Shown here: positions 26,599 to 37,792 of the stretch, piece by piece
Numbering within the stretch: position 1 is the stretch's first letter
How the letters are laid out: the number at the start of each line of letters is the position of its first letter
Source of the DNA: Pseudomonadota bacterium
GTDB lineage: Bacteria > Pseudomonadota > Gammaproteobacteria > Burkholderiales > Chitinibacteraceae
DNA length: 64,000 nt
NCBI GenBank assembly: GCA_018261735.1
Contig: JAGTRM010000017.1
Location: forward strand, 1-64,000
Direction of reading: 5' to 3'
Notes under the pieces: generated by a model
The model's database searches: none
What the model saw: only the letters and a program-made list of their open reading frames with translations
What the model was told of the DNA's origin: nothing
Position numbers and translations under genes: made by a program

Positions 26599-27057
26599 TT
26601 AGCGGATCACCTTGAGTAGATTGGCCATTTCCACGGCAACACGCGCGGCTTCCCGGCCTTTTTCTGTCATGCGCACTTCGGCTTGCTCATCCGTTTCCGT
26701 GGTCAGAATGGCATTGGCAACTGGAACGCCATGATCCAGTGCCACGCGAGTCACACCAGCGCCCGATTCGTTGGCGACCAACTCGAAATGGTAGGTCTCG
26801 CCACGGATCACCGCGCCGAGTGCAATCAGGGCATCGTAACGCTTGCTCTGCGCCAGTTTTTGCAAAACGAGCGGGATTTCCAGTGCGCCCGCCACCGTAC
26901 CCAGCCAGACATCCTGTGCCGCCACGCCCAATGCCGCGAGTTCCGCCAGGCAGGCATTGCGCAACCCTTCACAGACCGGCGTATTGAAACGGCTCATGAC
27001 CACGCCGATCCTGAGTCCGGCGCCATCCAGATTCGGGGCGATTGTTTTTACGTCCAT
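26599..27057 (-). CDS. ribH: 6,7-Dimethyl-8-ribityllumazine synthase
   Basis: A 152-residue subunit of the lumazine synthase shell that condenses the pyrimidine intermediate with dihydroxybutanone phosphate in riboflavin synthesis. It shows [22 protein letters not shown]-like [29 protein letters not shown] and [13 protein letters not shown]. It follows ribB by 26 bp. Confidence 0.96.
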   Translation of the reverse strand: MDVKTIAPNLDGAGLRIGVVMSRFNTPVCEGLRNACLAELAALGVAAQDVWLGTVAGALEIPLVLQKLAQSKRYDALIALGAVIRGETYHFELVANESGAGVTRVALDHGVPVANAILTTETDEQAEVRMTEKGREAARVAVEMANLLKVIR

Positions 27058-27083
27058 TCTTGTTCCTTCAGTAAATCGGGTAA

Positions 27084-28184
27084 TTATTTCTCATCCGAGA
27101 GAAAGCCGACAATTTCGAGGCCAAACCCGGCCATGCTGGGAATCTTGCGTTCCGGCGACATGAGCCGCATGCGGCCGACTCCCAGCGATTTGAGCATTTG
27201 TGCGCCGATACCGTAGGTGCGCATATCCCACTTGTGCGGTTGTTCGAGGCGCAACTGGGGCAAGGCACGGGCACAGATATCCGCACCGGTTTCATCGCGG
27301 TGAAGCAGGACCACGACGCCGTGGCCTATTTCGCAGATCTTGGCCAGAGTCGAAGGCACATTCCAGGAGTGCCAGGATTCGCCCAGATCCAGCCAGTCGA
27401 TGACCGACAGCGGTTCGTGTACGCGAACCAATGTTTCCTGTTCGGACTGGATGTCACCCAGGGTGAGCGCCAGATGGCAGTCTTGCGTCATCTTGTCGCG
27501 GAATACATGCAGGTCGAATTCGCCGGCAAAGGTCTGCACCTTGCGCTGGCCAACGTGCTCCACCAGCGTTTCCGTGCTGCTGCGATACTGGATCAAATCG
27601 GCAATCGTGCCGATTTTCAGCTGGTGTTCCCCGGCGAATTCCAGCAGTTGCGGCAAGCGCGCCATGGTGCCGTCGTCGTTCATGATCTCGCAGATCACCG
27701 AAGCGGGCGTCAATCCGGCCAACTGGGCGAAATCGCAGCCGGCTTCAGTGTGACCCGCGCGCACCAAGACCCCGCCAGGTTGTGCCATCAGCGGGAAAAT
27801 ATGCCCGGGCTGAACCAGATCAGCGGGTTTGGCGTTATAGGCCACTGCCTTCTTGATGGTCAAGGCACGGTCTGCGGCAGAAATTCCGGTAGTAACCCCC
27901 TCTGCCGCCTCGATTGACACCGTGAAATTGGTGCCGTGCGATGCGCCGTTGTTGGTGACCATCAGCGGCAGATTGAGCTGTTTGCAGCGATCGTGCGTCA
28001 CCGTCAGGCAGATCAGGCCGCGACCGAATTTAGCCATGAAATTGATGGCTTCAGGCGTCACAAAATCGGCGGCCAGTACCAGATCGCCTTCGTTTTCCCG
28101 GTCTTCTTCATCAACCAGAATGACCATGCGCCCTGCCCGTATATCCGCAATGATTTCCTCAACGGGAGAGATTTTTACGCTCAT
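27084..28184 (-). CDS. ribB: 3,4-Dihydroxy-2-butanone-4-phosphate synthase fused to a degenerate GTP cyclohydrolase II domain
   Basis: A 366-residue protein. The N-terminal RibB domain (about 1-205) is intact, with [37 protein letters not shown] and GHIFPL...RAGHTEAG. The C-terminal part (about 210-366) has the RibA fold pattern, but the zinc-binding SxCxTGDxxxSxxCDC region is replaced by [19 protein letters not shown], so cyclohydrolase activity is unlikely. Such ribBX-type variants are known in Proteobacteria, with a separate ribA elsewhere. The ATG at 28184 has GGAG nine bases upstream. No FMN riboswitch fits in the 97-bp leader. Confidence 0.92.
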   Translation of the reverse strand: MSVKISPVEEIIADIRAGRMVILVDEEDRENEGDLVLAADFVTPEAINFMAKFGRGLICLTVTHDRCKQLNLPLMVTNNGASHGTNFTVSIEAAEGVTTGISAADRALTIKKAVAYNAKPADLVQPGHIFPLMAQPGGVLVRAGHTEAGCDFAQLAGLTPASVICEIMNDDGTMARLPQLLEFAGEHQLKIGTIADLIQYRSSTETLVEHVGQRKVQTFAGEFDLHVFRDKMTQDCHLALTLGDIQSEQETLVRVHEPLSVIDWLDLGESWHSWNVPSTLAKICEIGHGVVVLLHRDETGADICARALPQLRLEQPHKWDMRTYGIGAQMLKSLGVGRMRLMSPERKIPSMAGFGLEIVGFLSDEK

Positions 28185-28281
28185 TAGTTTTTGCTCCAGC
28201 CTTGCCGGCGATAAGGCATTTCCGTGTATTAACCGCGTATTGTCCCAGATCGGCTTTGCTGGGGGCAAGGTATCTTATTCC

Positions 28282-29076
28282 CTACACTGCTACCGGTGCC
28301 TTGATGCCCGGATGCGGGTCATATGCTTCCAGTGCAAAGTCTTCATATTCAAATGCAAAGATGTCTTTTTTGTCCGGATTGATCTTCATCACCGGCCAGG
28401 ATCGCGGTTCGCGGGCGAGCTGGGTTTTGACCTGTTCCATGTGATTGCTGTAGATATGGCAATCGCCGCCTGTCCAAATGAATTCACCCGGCTCAAGATC
28501 GCAAACCTGCGCCAGCATCAGCACCAGCAAGGAATACGAGGCAATATTGAACGGCACGCCGAGGAACAGATCGGCCGAACGCTGATACAGCTGGCAAGAC
28601 AGCTTACCTTCGGCCACATAGAATTGGAAAAACGCATGGCAAGGCGGCAAGGCCATCTCTTCGATCTGGCCGACATTCCAGGCGGAAACAATGATGCGGC
28701 GCGAATCCGGATTGGTTTTGAGCTGCTGGACTACCTGGCTGATCTGGTCGATATGCCGCCCGTCCGGTGTCGGCCAGTTGCGCCACTGGTAGCCATAGAT
28801 CGGGCCCAGTTCGCCGTCGGCGCGCGCCCACTCGTTCCAGATGGTCACGCCCTTGTCCTGCAGCCAGCGTGCATTGGTTTCTCCGCGCAGGAACCACAGC
28901 AGTTCGTAAATGATCGATTTGAGATGGACTTTCTTGGTGGTGACCAGCGGAAAACCCTGCGCCAGGTTAAAACGCATCTGTGCGCCGAAAACGCTGAGCG
29001 TGCCGGTGCCGGTGCGGTCTTCTTTCCTGGCTCCGTGGTCAAGAACATGTTGCAGCAGATCAAGGTACTGGCGCAT
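28282..29076 (-). CDS. thyA: Thymidylate synthase
   Basis: A 264-residue enzyme, the same length as E. coli ThyA. It methylates dUMP using methylenetetrahydrofolate. The catalytic cysteine is C146 in [35 protein letters not shown] and [18 protein letters not shown] are also present. The ATG at 29076 (AGGAA eight bases upstream) is preferred to an upstream in-frame ATG at 29124. It heads the run to ribB and beyond. Confidence 0.97.
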   Translation of the reverse strand: MRQYLDLLQHVLDHGARKEDRTGTGTLSVFGAQMRFNLAQGFPLVTTKKVHLKSIIYELLWFLRGETNARWLQDKGVTIWNEWARADGELGPIYGYQWRNWPTPDGRHIDQISQVVQQLKTNPDSRRIIVSAWNVGQIEEMALPPCHAFFQFYVAEGKLSCQLYQRSADLFLGVPFNIASYSLLVLMLAQVCDLEPGEFIWTGGDCHIYSNHMEQVKTQLAREPRSWPVMKINPDKKDIFAFEYEDFALEAYDPHPGIKAPVAV

Positions 29077-29154
29077 GGGACATTTCCTGTAGAGCGAATC
29101 GTGCAATTCTACCAGCAATGTCAAGACACCCGCCGCCGTACAGGAAAAGCAAAC

Positions 29155-29190
29155 TGGTATGGTACAATAGTGTTGATTGCAAAATGGTTT
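29155..29190 (+). promoter_or_regulatory. gntR promoter with motif shared with the Ldh2 gene promoter
   Basis: TACAAT at 29163-29168 with an upstream TG (extended -10) is the likely -10 box. It overlaps the 10-mer TGGTATGGTA (29155-29164), which also occurs upstream of the dehydrogenase gene at 31117-31126 on the other strand. A second related element AAATGGTTT follows at 29182-29190. Autoregulation by the GntR protein is inferred. Confidence 0.5.
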
Positions 29191-29203
29191 TCAGGAGAAT
29201 TTG

Positions 29204-29905
29204 TTGGAGCAAGAAAATACCCCGTTCGAACGCGCCTTTCGGCAAGTCGGCCCCGTTTCCATTGGCACGCAACTTTACCGCCACCTGCGGGAAGCCATCA
29301 TCCGTGGTGAATTGAGCCCAGGCCAAGCGTTATCCGAAGCGGAAATCAGCAAAAAATATTCGGTGAGTCGCCAACCGGTGCGCGAGGCATTCATCAAGCT
29401 GGCCGAAGAGCGGCTAGTGACGGTGCTTCCGCAACGCGGAACTTTTGTCGTCAAGATTTCCGTGGCCGATGTGCTCGATGCGCGTTTTGTGCGTGAAGTG
29501 ATCGAAGTGGCCGTGGTGCAAGAAGCCGCGATGCACGTCTTGCCCGAAAAAATCAAAGCCCTGCGCGACATCATTGCGGCGCAAGCCCGGGTGCCGCACG
29601 GCCAGAACGAACAATTCCTGGAGCTGGATGAAGCCTTCCACCGCGAACTGGCCTACTCGGTTGGCCGTGCCCATGCCTGGCGGGTGATAGAAGGCATCAA
29701 GGCCCAGATGGACCGGGTACGTTATCTGAGCCTGGATGACGCCACGCCGATCACGCACCTGATCGAGCAGCACAGCCGCATCGTCGACGGCATTGAAGCG
29801 GGCGACCCGGTTGCCGCTGCCGACGCCATGCGCACTCACCTGCGCGAGATCATCTCATCGCTTCCGGGCATTGCCGAACAAAACCCGGAAACATTCGAGC
29901 AGTAA
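29204..29905 (+). CDS. GntR family (FadR-type) transcriptional regulator
   Basis: About 233 residues. It has an N-terminal winged helix-turn-helix ([43 protein letters not shown]) and a C-terminal all-helical FCD ligand-binding domain. FCD regulators of this type respond to organic acids and sugar acids. The start is a TTG at 29204 with AGGAG six bases upstream; earlier in-frame TTG codons at 29177 and 29201 are poorly spaced. It is convergent with the Ldh2-type gene and shares an operator-like motif with it, which suggests that gene is its target. Confidence 0.9.
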   Translation: MEQENTPFERAFRQVGPVSIGTQLYRHLREAIIRGELSPGQALSEAEISKKYSVSRQPVREAFIKLAEERLVTVLPQRGTFVVKISVADVLDARFVREVIEVAVVQEAAMHVLPEKIKALRDIIAAQARVPHGQNEQFLELDEAFHRELAYSVGRAHAWRVIEGIKAQMDRVRYLSLDDATPITHLIEQHSRIVDGIEAGDPVAAADAMRTHLREIISSLPGIAEQNPETFEQ

Positions 29906-29932
29906 TCCAGGATCAACCAATCCGAGCCAACA

Positions 29933-29964
29933 AAACGGTCGGTCATTTTCGTGACCGACCGTTT
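29933..29964. terminator. Bidirectional terminator between gntR and the Ldh2-type gene
   Basis: AAACGGTCGGTCA (29933-29945) pairs perfectly over 13 bp with 29952-29964 around a 6-base loop, with T-rich ends on both strands. It separates two convergent genes. Confidence 0.8.
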
Positions 29965-29969
29965 GCAGA

Positions 29970-31037
29970 TCAAATGGCCTGCGGTGCGGGAACGCCCAGT
30001 TTTTCCGCCCATTGCACCAGTGCCGCCCAGGTACTTTGCCCGTAGACCACCCCGTTCTGCGTGGCATCCTCGATGCACTTGGCTGCCTGGTCGCCCGGCA
30101 GGCGCACCGGTTTGGCCGGATCGGCCGGGCGGCTATGGCGGCATTGTTCGGCCAGGAAATCGGTATTGGCCACAAACTCATCCAGGCCGGCAAACCATTC
30201 CGGATCGATCACCTGCAGGAACACATTGCCGCCCCAGCGCGTGACATTGTCCTTGCGGCCATGGCCGGAAAGCCCCTGGCTCAGGGCCTCGTTCATCAAC
30301 ACCAGGCCAAAGCCCTTGTGGCCGTATTCCAGGCCACCCACCAGCTGGATGGAACCGCGCGGATCAGTATGCTCCAGCACGGCCGGATCGGTCGTCGGCT
30401 TGCCGTCGCCATCGAGCAACCATGGATTCTTGAATTGCCGTCCTTCGGCATAGTGCGTACGCGTCATGGAAACGGTCGTGATCGAAGAGCTGATATCGAC
30501 CAGCACCGGGCTCTTGGCGGTCGGGTAACCAATTGCGAACGGATCCGGCGTGAACAGCGGCTCGGTGCCACCGTAAGGCGCCACGAATTTGCCCACCGGA
30601 TCGGAATTGAACAACATGGCAATCAAGCCGCGATCGGCGGCCTGCTTGACGATAGCGGCCAGGCAGCCGATGTGGTGGCAACGGCGCAGCGCAATGCTGA
30701 CCACGCCATACTGACCGACGCGCTTGAACGATTCGTTCAGTGCCTGCTCCATCAGCCAGTGGCCCGGCAGGTAATCGCCATCCCACACTGCCGTACTGCC
30801 CTTGTCCTTGATCACCTCGTAACTACCGGATTTACGCATCAAGCCCTTCTCGATCTGGTCGAGATACGGTGGCAACAGCGCCAGTCCGTGGGTACGGTGC
30901 CCCATCATATCGGTCAGGACCATCAACCGGGCCAGGCTGTCTGCCTTGTCGTCTTCCATGCCCGTGGCACAAAACATGGCTTTGGCGAACTGTGTCAGTT
31001 TTTCAACCGGGTAACTATTGGAAACGTTTTCTTGCAT
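29970..31037 (-). CDS. Malate/L-lactate dehydrogenase (Ldh2) family oxidoreductase
   Basis: A 355-residue NAD(P)-dependent oxidoreductase of the Ldh2/AllD/DpkA family. It shows MVLTDMMGHRTHGL with H50, the RRCHHIG segment, TPDPFAIGYPT and GGLEYGHKGFGLVLM. Members reduce or oxidise 2-hydroxy or 2-imino acids such as malate, lactate, ureidoglycolate and delta-1-piperideine-2-carboxylate; the substrate here is unknown. The ATG has AGGAG seven bases upstream. Promoter-motif sharing with the convergent gntR suggests induced expression on an organic acid. Confidence 0.9.
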   Translation of the reverse strand: MQENVSNSYPVEKLTQFAKAMFCATGMEDDKADSLARLMVLTDMMGHRTHGLALLPPYLDQIEKGLMRKSGSYEVIKDKGSTAVWDGDYLPGHWLMEQALNESFKRVGQYGVVSIALRRCHHIGCLAAIVKQAADRGLIAMLFNSDPVGKFVAPYGGTEPLFTPDPFAIGYPTAKSPVLVDISSSITTVSMTRTHYAEGRQFKNPWLLDGDGKPTTDPAVLEHTDPRGSIQLVGGLEYGHKGFGLVLMNEALSQGLSGHGRKDNVTRWGGNVFLQVIDPEWFAGLDEFVANTDFLAEQCRHSRPADPAKPVRLPGDQAAKCIEDATQNGVVYGQSTWAALVQWAEKLGVPAPQAI

Positions 31038-31101
31038 GCAACCACTCCTGATTCAACAACAATGGGGGAAGAACGTAGCTTGGATTTTTCAGGCACGTTG
31101 A

Positions 31102-31126
31102 AACCATATCGTAAACTACCATACCA
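31102..31126 (-). promoter_or_regulatory. Operator-like motif upstream of the Ldh2-type gene
   Basis: On the minus strand TGGTATGGTA (31126-31117) is followed by ATATGGTTT (31109-31101). The first element is identical to the 10-mer in the gntR promoter. The spacing between the two elements is 19 bases here and 29 at gntR, a difference of about one helical turn. Confidence 0.5.
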
Positions 31127-31160
31127 ATAATAAAATCCACAACCCAATTTTGAAAATTTG

Positions 31161-33890
31161 TCAGACCGGTTGGGTCAAATTGTATGCAAGCAATTGCCTG
31201 AGTACATAAGGCAAAATCCCGCCGTGCAACAGGTAATCGACCTCTATCGGGGTATCAATGCGCAAGCGCAGGGACGTTTGCTGTGTGGTGCCATCGCTGC
31301 GCCGGATGACCAGCACGACATCCTGCTGCGGCATGATGCCGTCTTTCAGGCCGAGGATGTCAAACGCCTCGTCGCCATACAGTGCCAATGAATCCGGACT
31401 ATCGTCACCGATAAATTGCAGGGGCAGAATCCCCATGCCGACCAGATTGGAACGATGGATGCGCTCGAAGCTGCGCGCAATAACGGCTTTTACGCCAAGC
31501 AACTGCGTGCCTTTCGCCGCCCAGTCGCGGCTTGATCCCGTGCCATATTCCTCACCGGCAAAGATCACTGTCGGTATACCCCGTTCGCAGTAGCGCATCG
31601 CGGCATCATAGATCGCCATCAGTTCGCCATCCGGTTGCAACAGGGTCAGACCGCCTTCAGGCTGCGTGCCGTTGGCTTGAAGCGGCAGCATCAGATTCTT
31701 GATGCGCACGTTGGCAAAGGTCCCGCGCATCATCACTTCATGGTTACCCCGCCGCGATCCATAGCTGTTGAAATCAGCCACGCTCACCCCGTTTGCCTGC
31801 AAATAGCGACCGGCAGGCGAGCTCGGTTTGATGGAACCTGCCGGGCTGATGTGATCGGTAGTCACTGAATCGCCAAAAATGGCCAGCGCGCGCGCATCTT
31901 TCACGTCACTGGCGCGCCCCACTTGCATATTGAAATTATGGAAGAACGGCGGTTCGGCAATATAGGTTGAAGCCTCCCACGCATAAGTCTGGCCGCTGCT
32001 TGCCGGGATATCGTCCCACAAAGGATTGTCGCGCGTGAAGTCGCTATACAGGCTGCGATAGGCCTGCGGATCGGTAGCAAAGCGCATGACCTGTGCGATT
32101 TCCTCATGCGTGGGCCAAATATCCTTTAGATAGACCGGGTGGTTGTTCGTGTCCCGGCCGAGCGGCTCTTGGCTGAGGTCGATATTGGCACGACCGGCAA
32201 TGGCAAAAGCGACGACCAGTGGCGGGCTCATCAGGAAATTGGCCTTGATCGCCGGGTGAATGCGGGCTTCGAAATTGCGGTTGCCGGAAAGCACCGCAGC
32301 GCAGACCAGATCGTTCGCGGCAAGCGTGTCTTCCAGTGCCGGATCAAGGGGACCTGCATTGCCGATACAGGTGGTGCAACCGTAGGCCACGACCTGAAAG
32401 CCGAGACGTTCCAGATATGGCAGCAAGCCGGCCCGCTCCAGGTATTCGGTGACGACGCGCGAGCCTGGCGCCAGCGAGGTTTTGACCCGCGGCCCTACCG
32501 ACAGGCCGTGTTCCACCGCTTTTTTCGCCAGCAGACCGGCGGCCAGCATCACGCCCGGATTGGAGGTGTTGGTGCAAGAAGTAATGGCAGCGATCAGCAC
32601 ATCGCCGTGCCCGATATCCAGCGCGCCCGGCTCGGGGCGGGTCGGATAGCGCTGCGGCAATTCGGCAGCCGGTTTGTTATAGCCGTTCGCGGCAATCGGG
32701 CTGGAGAACAATTCCGCGAAGCGGGTTTTCATGGCCGGTAATTCGATGCGATCCTGCGGGCGTTTCGGACCGGCCACGCTGGGTAGAATGCCGGCTAGGT
32801 CGATTTCGAGTTCCTCGCTGTAATCGATCTGCCCCGCTTGCGGCATGCCGAACATGCCTTGCGCCGTGAAATAAGCCCGGAAGGCAGCTGTTTCGGCTTC
32901 GCTGCGGCCGGTAGCGGCCAGGTAAGCCACCGTTTCTTCATCCACCGGGAAGAACCCCATGGTTGCACCATATTCCGGGGCCATGTTGGCCAGTGTGGCG
33001 CGATCGGGCACCGTCAGCGATGCCGCGCCTTCACCGAAGAATTCGACAAACTTGCCGACTACCTTGGCCTGGCGCAGCCTTTCGGTGACATTAAGCACCA
33101 GATCGGTCGCCGTTACCCCTTCACGCAGCCGGCCATGCAGGTGCACGCCCACCACGTCCGGGGTCAGGAAATACACGGGCTGGCCGAGCATGCCCGCCTC
33201 GGCCTCGATGCCGCCTACACCCCAGCCGACCACACCCAGCGCGTTGATCATCGTGGTGTGAGAATCGGTACCGACCAGCGTATCGGGATAGTAAATGCCG
33301 TCCTTGTGCAGCACACCGCGCGCCAGGTATTCGAGGTTGACCTGGTGCACGATTCCGATGCCCGGGGGTACAACTCTAAAGGTATCAAAGGCTTGCATGC
33401 CCCATTTGATGAACTTGTAGCGCTCAGCATTGCGCTGGAATTCGAGCTTCATATTGAGATCGAGCGCATTGGGTACCTTGTAATAATCAACCTGCACCGA
33501 GTGATCCACCACCAGATCGACCGGTACCAACGGCTCGACAATTTTGGGGTCTTTGCCGAAACGCTGCGCCACGTTGCGCATCGCCGCCAAATCGCACAAC
33601 AGGGGGACACCGGTGAAATCCTGCAACACGATGCGGGCCACGATGAACGGTATCTCGGCCGAGCGCGCCGCATTGGGTGCCCAGCCAGCCAGTTGCCTGA
33701 CATGCGCTTCGGTGATTTTCTGGCCATCACAATTGCGCAGAATGGATTCCAGTACCAGGCGAATTGAAACCGGCAAGCGGGAGATATTGCCAATCCCCGC
33801 TTGCTCCAGCGCGGAAAGAGAATAGAACTTGCCACTGGAATCCGCCTCCAACTCCAAATCGCGAAGTGAATTGAACAGATTGTGGGGCAT
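31161..33890 (-). CDS. acnA: Aconitate hydratase A
   Basis: A 909-residue [4Fe-4S] enzyme of the AcnA/IRP1 type interconverting citrate and isocitrate in the TCA cycle. Cluster cysteines lie in [13 protein letters not shown] and [13 protein letters not shown]. The N-terminus ([14 protein letters not shown]), [21 protein letters not shown], and the swivel-domain [14 protein letters not shown] are all standard. GGAGG precedes the ATG. It is divergent from fumC, another TCA gene, across a 100-bp region with a 14-bp direct repeat. Confidence 0.97.
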   Translation of the reverse strand: MPHNLFNSLRDLELEADSSGKFYSLSALEQAGIGNISRLPVSIRLVLESILRNCDGQKITEAHVRQLAGWAPNAARSAEIPFIVARIVLQDFTGVPLLCDLAAMRNVAQRFGKDPKIVEPLVPVDLVVDHSVQVDYYKVPNALDLNMKLEFQRNAERYKFIKWGMQAFDTFRVVPPGIGIVHQVNLEYLARGVLHKDGIYYPDTLVGTDSHTTMINALGVVGWGVGGIEAEAGMLGQPVYFLTPDVVGVHLHGRLREGVTATDLVLNVTERLRQAKVVGKFVEFFGEGAASLTVPDRATLANMAPEYGATMGFFPVDEETVAYLAATGRSEAETAAFRAYFTAQGMFGMPQAGQIDYSEELEIDLAGILPSVAGPKRPQDRIELPAMKTRFAELFSSPIAANGYNKPAAELPQRYPTRPEPGALDIGHGDVLIAAITSCTNTSNPGVMLAAGLLAKKAVEHGLSVGPRVKTSLAPGSRVVTEYLERAGLLPYLERLGFQVVAYGCTTCIGNAGPLDPALEDTLAANDLVCAAVLSGNRNFEARIHPAIKANFLMSPPLVVAFAIAGRANIDLSQEPLGRDTNNHPVYLKDIWPTHEEIAQVMRFATDPQAYRSLYSDFTRDNPLWDDIPASSGQTYAWEASTYIAEPPFFHNFNMQVGRASDVKDARALAIFGDSVTTDHISPAGSIKPSSPAGRYLQANGVSVADFNSYGSRRGNHEVMMRGTFANVRIKNLMLPLQANGTQPEGGLTLLQPDGELMAIYDAAMRYCERGIPTVIFAGEEYGTGSSRDWAAKGTQLLGVKAVIARSFERIHRSNLVGMGILPLQFIGDDSPDSLALYGDEAFDILGLKDGIMPQQDVVLVIRRSDGTTQQTSLRLRIDTPIEVDYLLHGGILPYVLRQLLAYNLTQPV

Positions 33891-33943
33891 GGTCTAACCT
33901 CCAAAGAATAAGGTGCGCTGCTTCAACCTTAGGTTCTATTGCT

Positions 33944-33976
33944 ACAAGTTCAAGCACGCGACACAAGTTCAAGCAC
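33944..33976. repeat. 14-bp tandem direct repeat between acnA and fumC
   Basis: ACAAGTTCAAGCAC occurs at 33944-33957 and again at 33963-33976, a 19-bp period. It lies between the divergent acnA and fumC starts, ending 14 bp before the fumC ATG. It may be a regulator site or a small local duplication. Confidence 0.6.
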
Positions 33977-33990
33977 AAGGATTCAGCCTC

Positions 33991-35409
<1,419 letters not shown>

Positions 35410-35458
35410 ATTTTACTATTCGCCCGGGACGTGATCGCCCGACTTACACACCAAAATC

Positions 35459-35494
35459 AAAACCCCACGTTCTCGGTATGAGAAGTGGGGTTTA
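35459..35494 (+). terminator. Terminator after fumC
   Basis: AAAACCCCAC...TTCTC (35459-35474) pairs with GAGAA...GTGGGGTTT (35480-35493) around GGTAT with a single bulged G. It is placed between fumC and the convergent small gene and may serve both. Confidence 0.7.
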
Positions 35495-35519
35495 TCTACA
35501 CTGACCGTGAAATCTATGG

Positions 35520-35741
35520 CTACATCGCAGACGTCCGCGTAAATTCGACGGACTCTACCAAACCAAGCAACTTGCCTATCTTGGCAGACAATTCGTCATA
35601 TTCTTTTTTGGCACTTTGAATATCCACGTGATACCGGTTACTCACAGGAACCATATGCATCTGTTTGGATGTGCCATTTACCACCGAAATCCGCGGCTCA
35701 GCATATACAACATAAAACCTTCCACCTTTGGTTTCACTCAT
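35520..35741 (-). CDS. Small hypothetical protein
   Basis: A 73-residue protein beginning MSETKGGRFYVVYAEPRISV. A beta-strand-rich first half is followed by a charged helix (SAKKEYDELSAKIGKLLGL). There is no signal peptide, membrane segment or known motif. The ATG at 35741 has AGGAAA at suitable spacing; an earlier in-frame ATG at 35771 lacks one. It stands alone between fumC and a LysR gene. The function is unknown. Confidence 0.6.
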   Translation of the reverse strand: MSETKGGRFYVVYAEPRISVVNGTSKQMHMVPVSNRYHVDIQSAKKEYDELSAKIGKLLGLVESVEFTRTSAM

Positions 35742-35791
35742 GCATTTTCCTGTATATACAATTAGTTGCAATTAACACTTAAACAAGAGCA

Positions 35792-35929
35792 CTGCTTTGG
35801 GACTGCGTTAAAGCAGGTAACTTGTATCATCACCAGCCTTGATGGATTCGACCGTATTCTTGCGCATTGGAAACCACTGCCGATGAGCTACAACAGAGGA
35901 TCAAATTGTCTTAACTGATACTAATCAGT
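35792..35929. promoter_or_regulatory. Intergenic hairpin and nested palindromes
   Basis: Between the small gene and the LysR stop, CTGCTTT/AAAGCAG (35792-35816) can form a hairpin. Further on, ACTGAT-ACTA-ATCAGT (35914-35929) overlaps ATACT-AATC-AGTAT (35919-35932), giving two nested inverted repeats in A/T-rich DNA. No start codon with a good context lies just downstream, so the role (operator or end-of-transcript structure) is open. Confidence 0.35.
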
Positions 35930-36006
35930 ATAGATTTCGAATTTCGTGATTCAAGGAATTAAAGGTCGCCGTCCGACGGAAAGCCTGCCGTGATGGCGCA
36001 GAGCAT

Positions 36007-36891
36007 TTACCTAGCCAAGCCCTCCCCCAGAAAATCCATCAAAGCCCGCACCCGGTACGGGATGTGCCGGTTGCTTGGCAGCATGGCGTAGATGCCAAGC
36101 TCGGGTATGGGGAATTCATCAAGGATTTCCTGAAGCCGGCCTGCCGCAACAAAACTATCGGTAATGAAATCGGGCTGGTAGGTGATGCCCAACCCTTGCG
36201 CTGCCGCTTCAGTGAGTACATCGCCGTTGGTGGCATTGATCCGGCTGCGAATCGGGAAATTTTCCAGTTGGCCGTTGACGATGAACGGCCAGATTTGATG
36301 GCTGGCACCGGCGGTATAGCCGAGGCATTCATGATGGATAAGCTCGGAGGGGTGTTGTGGCTGGCCATGCAACGCAAGGTAATTAGGCGAGGCCACGGCC
36401 AGCATCCGGCAGGCTCCGATCTTGCGCGCCACATCGCTATCGGCCAGACGGTAGGTGATACGAATTGCCAGATCAAAGCCTTCGTCGATCAGGTTGACGC
36501 GCCGGTCGGTGAAATCCATGTCCAGGCTGACTTCCGGGTAGCGCTGGGAAAAATCGAGCAGCAGTGATGCCAGGCGTTTGAGGCCAAAGCTCAGCGGCAA
36601 ACTGATGCGGATATTGCCGCGAGGTATCTGGCGCTCTTCGGCTACATCAATTTCAGCGGCTTCGACCAGATTCAGGATGACGCGGCATTTTCCCAGATAA
36701 CTGGTGCCGGCCGAGGTCAGCGCAAGCCGGCGGGTGCTGCGCACCATCAATTTGACGCCCAGATGCGCTTCCAGTGCGGCCACCTGTCGCGTGACCACCG
36801 AGCGCGCTACACCCAACTGCTGTGCGACCGCGGAAAAACTACCCAGTTCGGCCACGCGAACGAAAAGGTGCATAGCATCCAGCCTATCCAT
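36007..36891 (-). CDS. LysR family transcriptional regulator
   Basis: A 294-residue regulator. The N-terminal winged helix-turn-helix runs from MDRLDAMHLFVRVAELGSFSA to RSTRRLALT, and the C-terminal effector domain includes ISLPLSFGLKRLASLL and EGFDLAIRI, typical of the CrgA/DmlR-like subgroup. The ATG at 36891 has AGGA eight bases upstream. It is divergent from the dioxygenase-like gene at 36987, the usual arrangement for a LysR target. Confidence 0.93.
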   Translation of the reverse strand: MDRLDAMHLFVRVAELGSFSAVAQQLGVARSVVTRQVAALEAHLGVKLMVRSTRRLALTSAGTSYLGKCRVILNLVEAAEIDVAEERQIPRGNIRISLPLSFGLKRLASLLLDFSQRYPEVSLDMDFTDRRVNLIDEGFDLAIRITYRLADSDVARKIGACRMLAVASPNYLALHGQPQHPSELIHHECLGYTAGASHQIWPFIVNGQLENFPIRSRINATNGDVLTEAAAQGLGITYQPDFITDSFVAAGRLQEILDEFPIPELGIYAMLPSNRHIPYRVRALMDFLGEGLAR

Positions 36892-36986
36892 TGTTGCCAT
36901 CCTGGCAATAAACATTTGCAAATTGTAGGCTATTTCGCAACAGAGTAGCCGGGTAGAGTTCACCCGTCGCCATCTAATTGACTGAA

Positions 36987-37781
36987 ATGAAACAGACTCT
37001 CCCCGCGCTCTTCGTTTCGCATGGCGCCCCGAATTTGGCGCTGCGTCCGGGTGCTGCCGGTGCTGCCATGGCTGCGGAAGCGCGCGCCTTGTCGCTACCG
37101 CGCGCCATCCTCATCGTCAGTGCACACTGGGAGACGGCTGTTCCAACCGTGGGCTTTGCCGATCGGCTGGAGACCCTCCATGATTTCCGGGGATTTGCGC
37201 AGGAACTCCATGCCTTGCGTTACCCGGCCACCGGTTGCCGCGAAGCCGCCAACGAAGTCGTCTCAGTCATTCGTGCTGCAGGCTTGCCGGTGGAAATCGA
37301 CGCCGAACGGGGCCTTGATCACGGCGCGTGGATACCACTGCGCATCATGTTCCCCGATGCCGAGGTGCCAGTCATTCCCGTGTCCATCCAGAGCCGGGGC
37401 GGTCCGCAGCAGGCTTATCGCTTGGGTCAGGCACTCGCGCCACTCACTGCCAAGGGTTTTCTGGTGATCGCGTCGGGCAACCTCACGCACAACCTGCGCG
37501 ATTTCCAGCTCGCTCGGAGCCAGGTCCGGCAAACACCGGCTTACGTGCGCGAATTTTCGGACTGGATGGCAAGCAAGCTGGATGCCCACGATATTCCGGC
37601 GTTGCTGGATTACCGCCAACAGGCCCCGGGCGCCACGCAAGCCCACCCGCAGGAAGAACATTTGTTGCCGCTGTTCGTTGCGCTGGGCGCCAGTGGTGAC
37701 AAGGCCAGGATCCAGCGTTTCCATGCCGGCATCGATGATTACGTCATCGCCATGGACAGTTATTCATTTTTGCCCCAATGA
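36987..37781 (+). CDS. ygiD: LigB-like (DODA-type) extradiol ring-cleavage dioxygenase family protein
   Basis: A 264-residue member of the class III extradiol dioxygenase fold (YgiD/4,5-DOPA dioxygenase group). Metal-ligand histidines are expected in FVSHGAPN, VSAHWET and LDHGAWIPL; NLTHNLRDF is a further family motif. These enzymes use Zn or Fe to open catechol-type rings; the physiological substrate of YgiD is unclear. The ATG at 36987 is preferred to a TTG three codons earlier. The cytochrome b561 gene starts 11 bp after its stop. Confidence 0.88.
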   Translation: MKQTLPALFVSHGAPNLALRPGAAGAAMAAEARALSLPRAILIVSAHWETAVPTVGFADRLETLHDFRGFAQELHALRYPATGCREAANEVVSVIRAAGLPVEIDAERGLDHGAWIPLRIMFPDAEVPVIPVSIQSRGGPQQAYRLGQALAPLTAKGFLVIASGNLTHNLRDFQLARSQVRQTPAYVREFSDWMASKLDAHDIPALLDYRQQAPGATQAHPQEEHLLPLFVALGASGDKARIQRFHAGIDDYVIAMDSYSFLPQ

Positions 37782-37792
37782 GGAGTTTCCCG

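Noticed and set aside
28185..28281. FMN riboswitch before ribB
   Set aside because: The gap is only 97 bp and no RFN-type conserved core was recognised.
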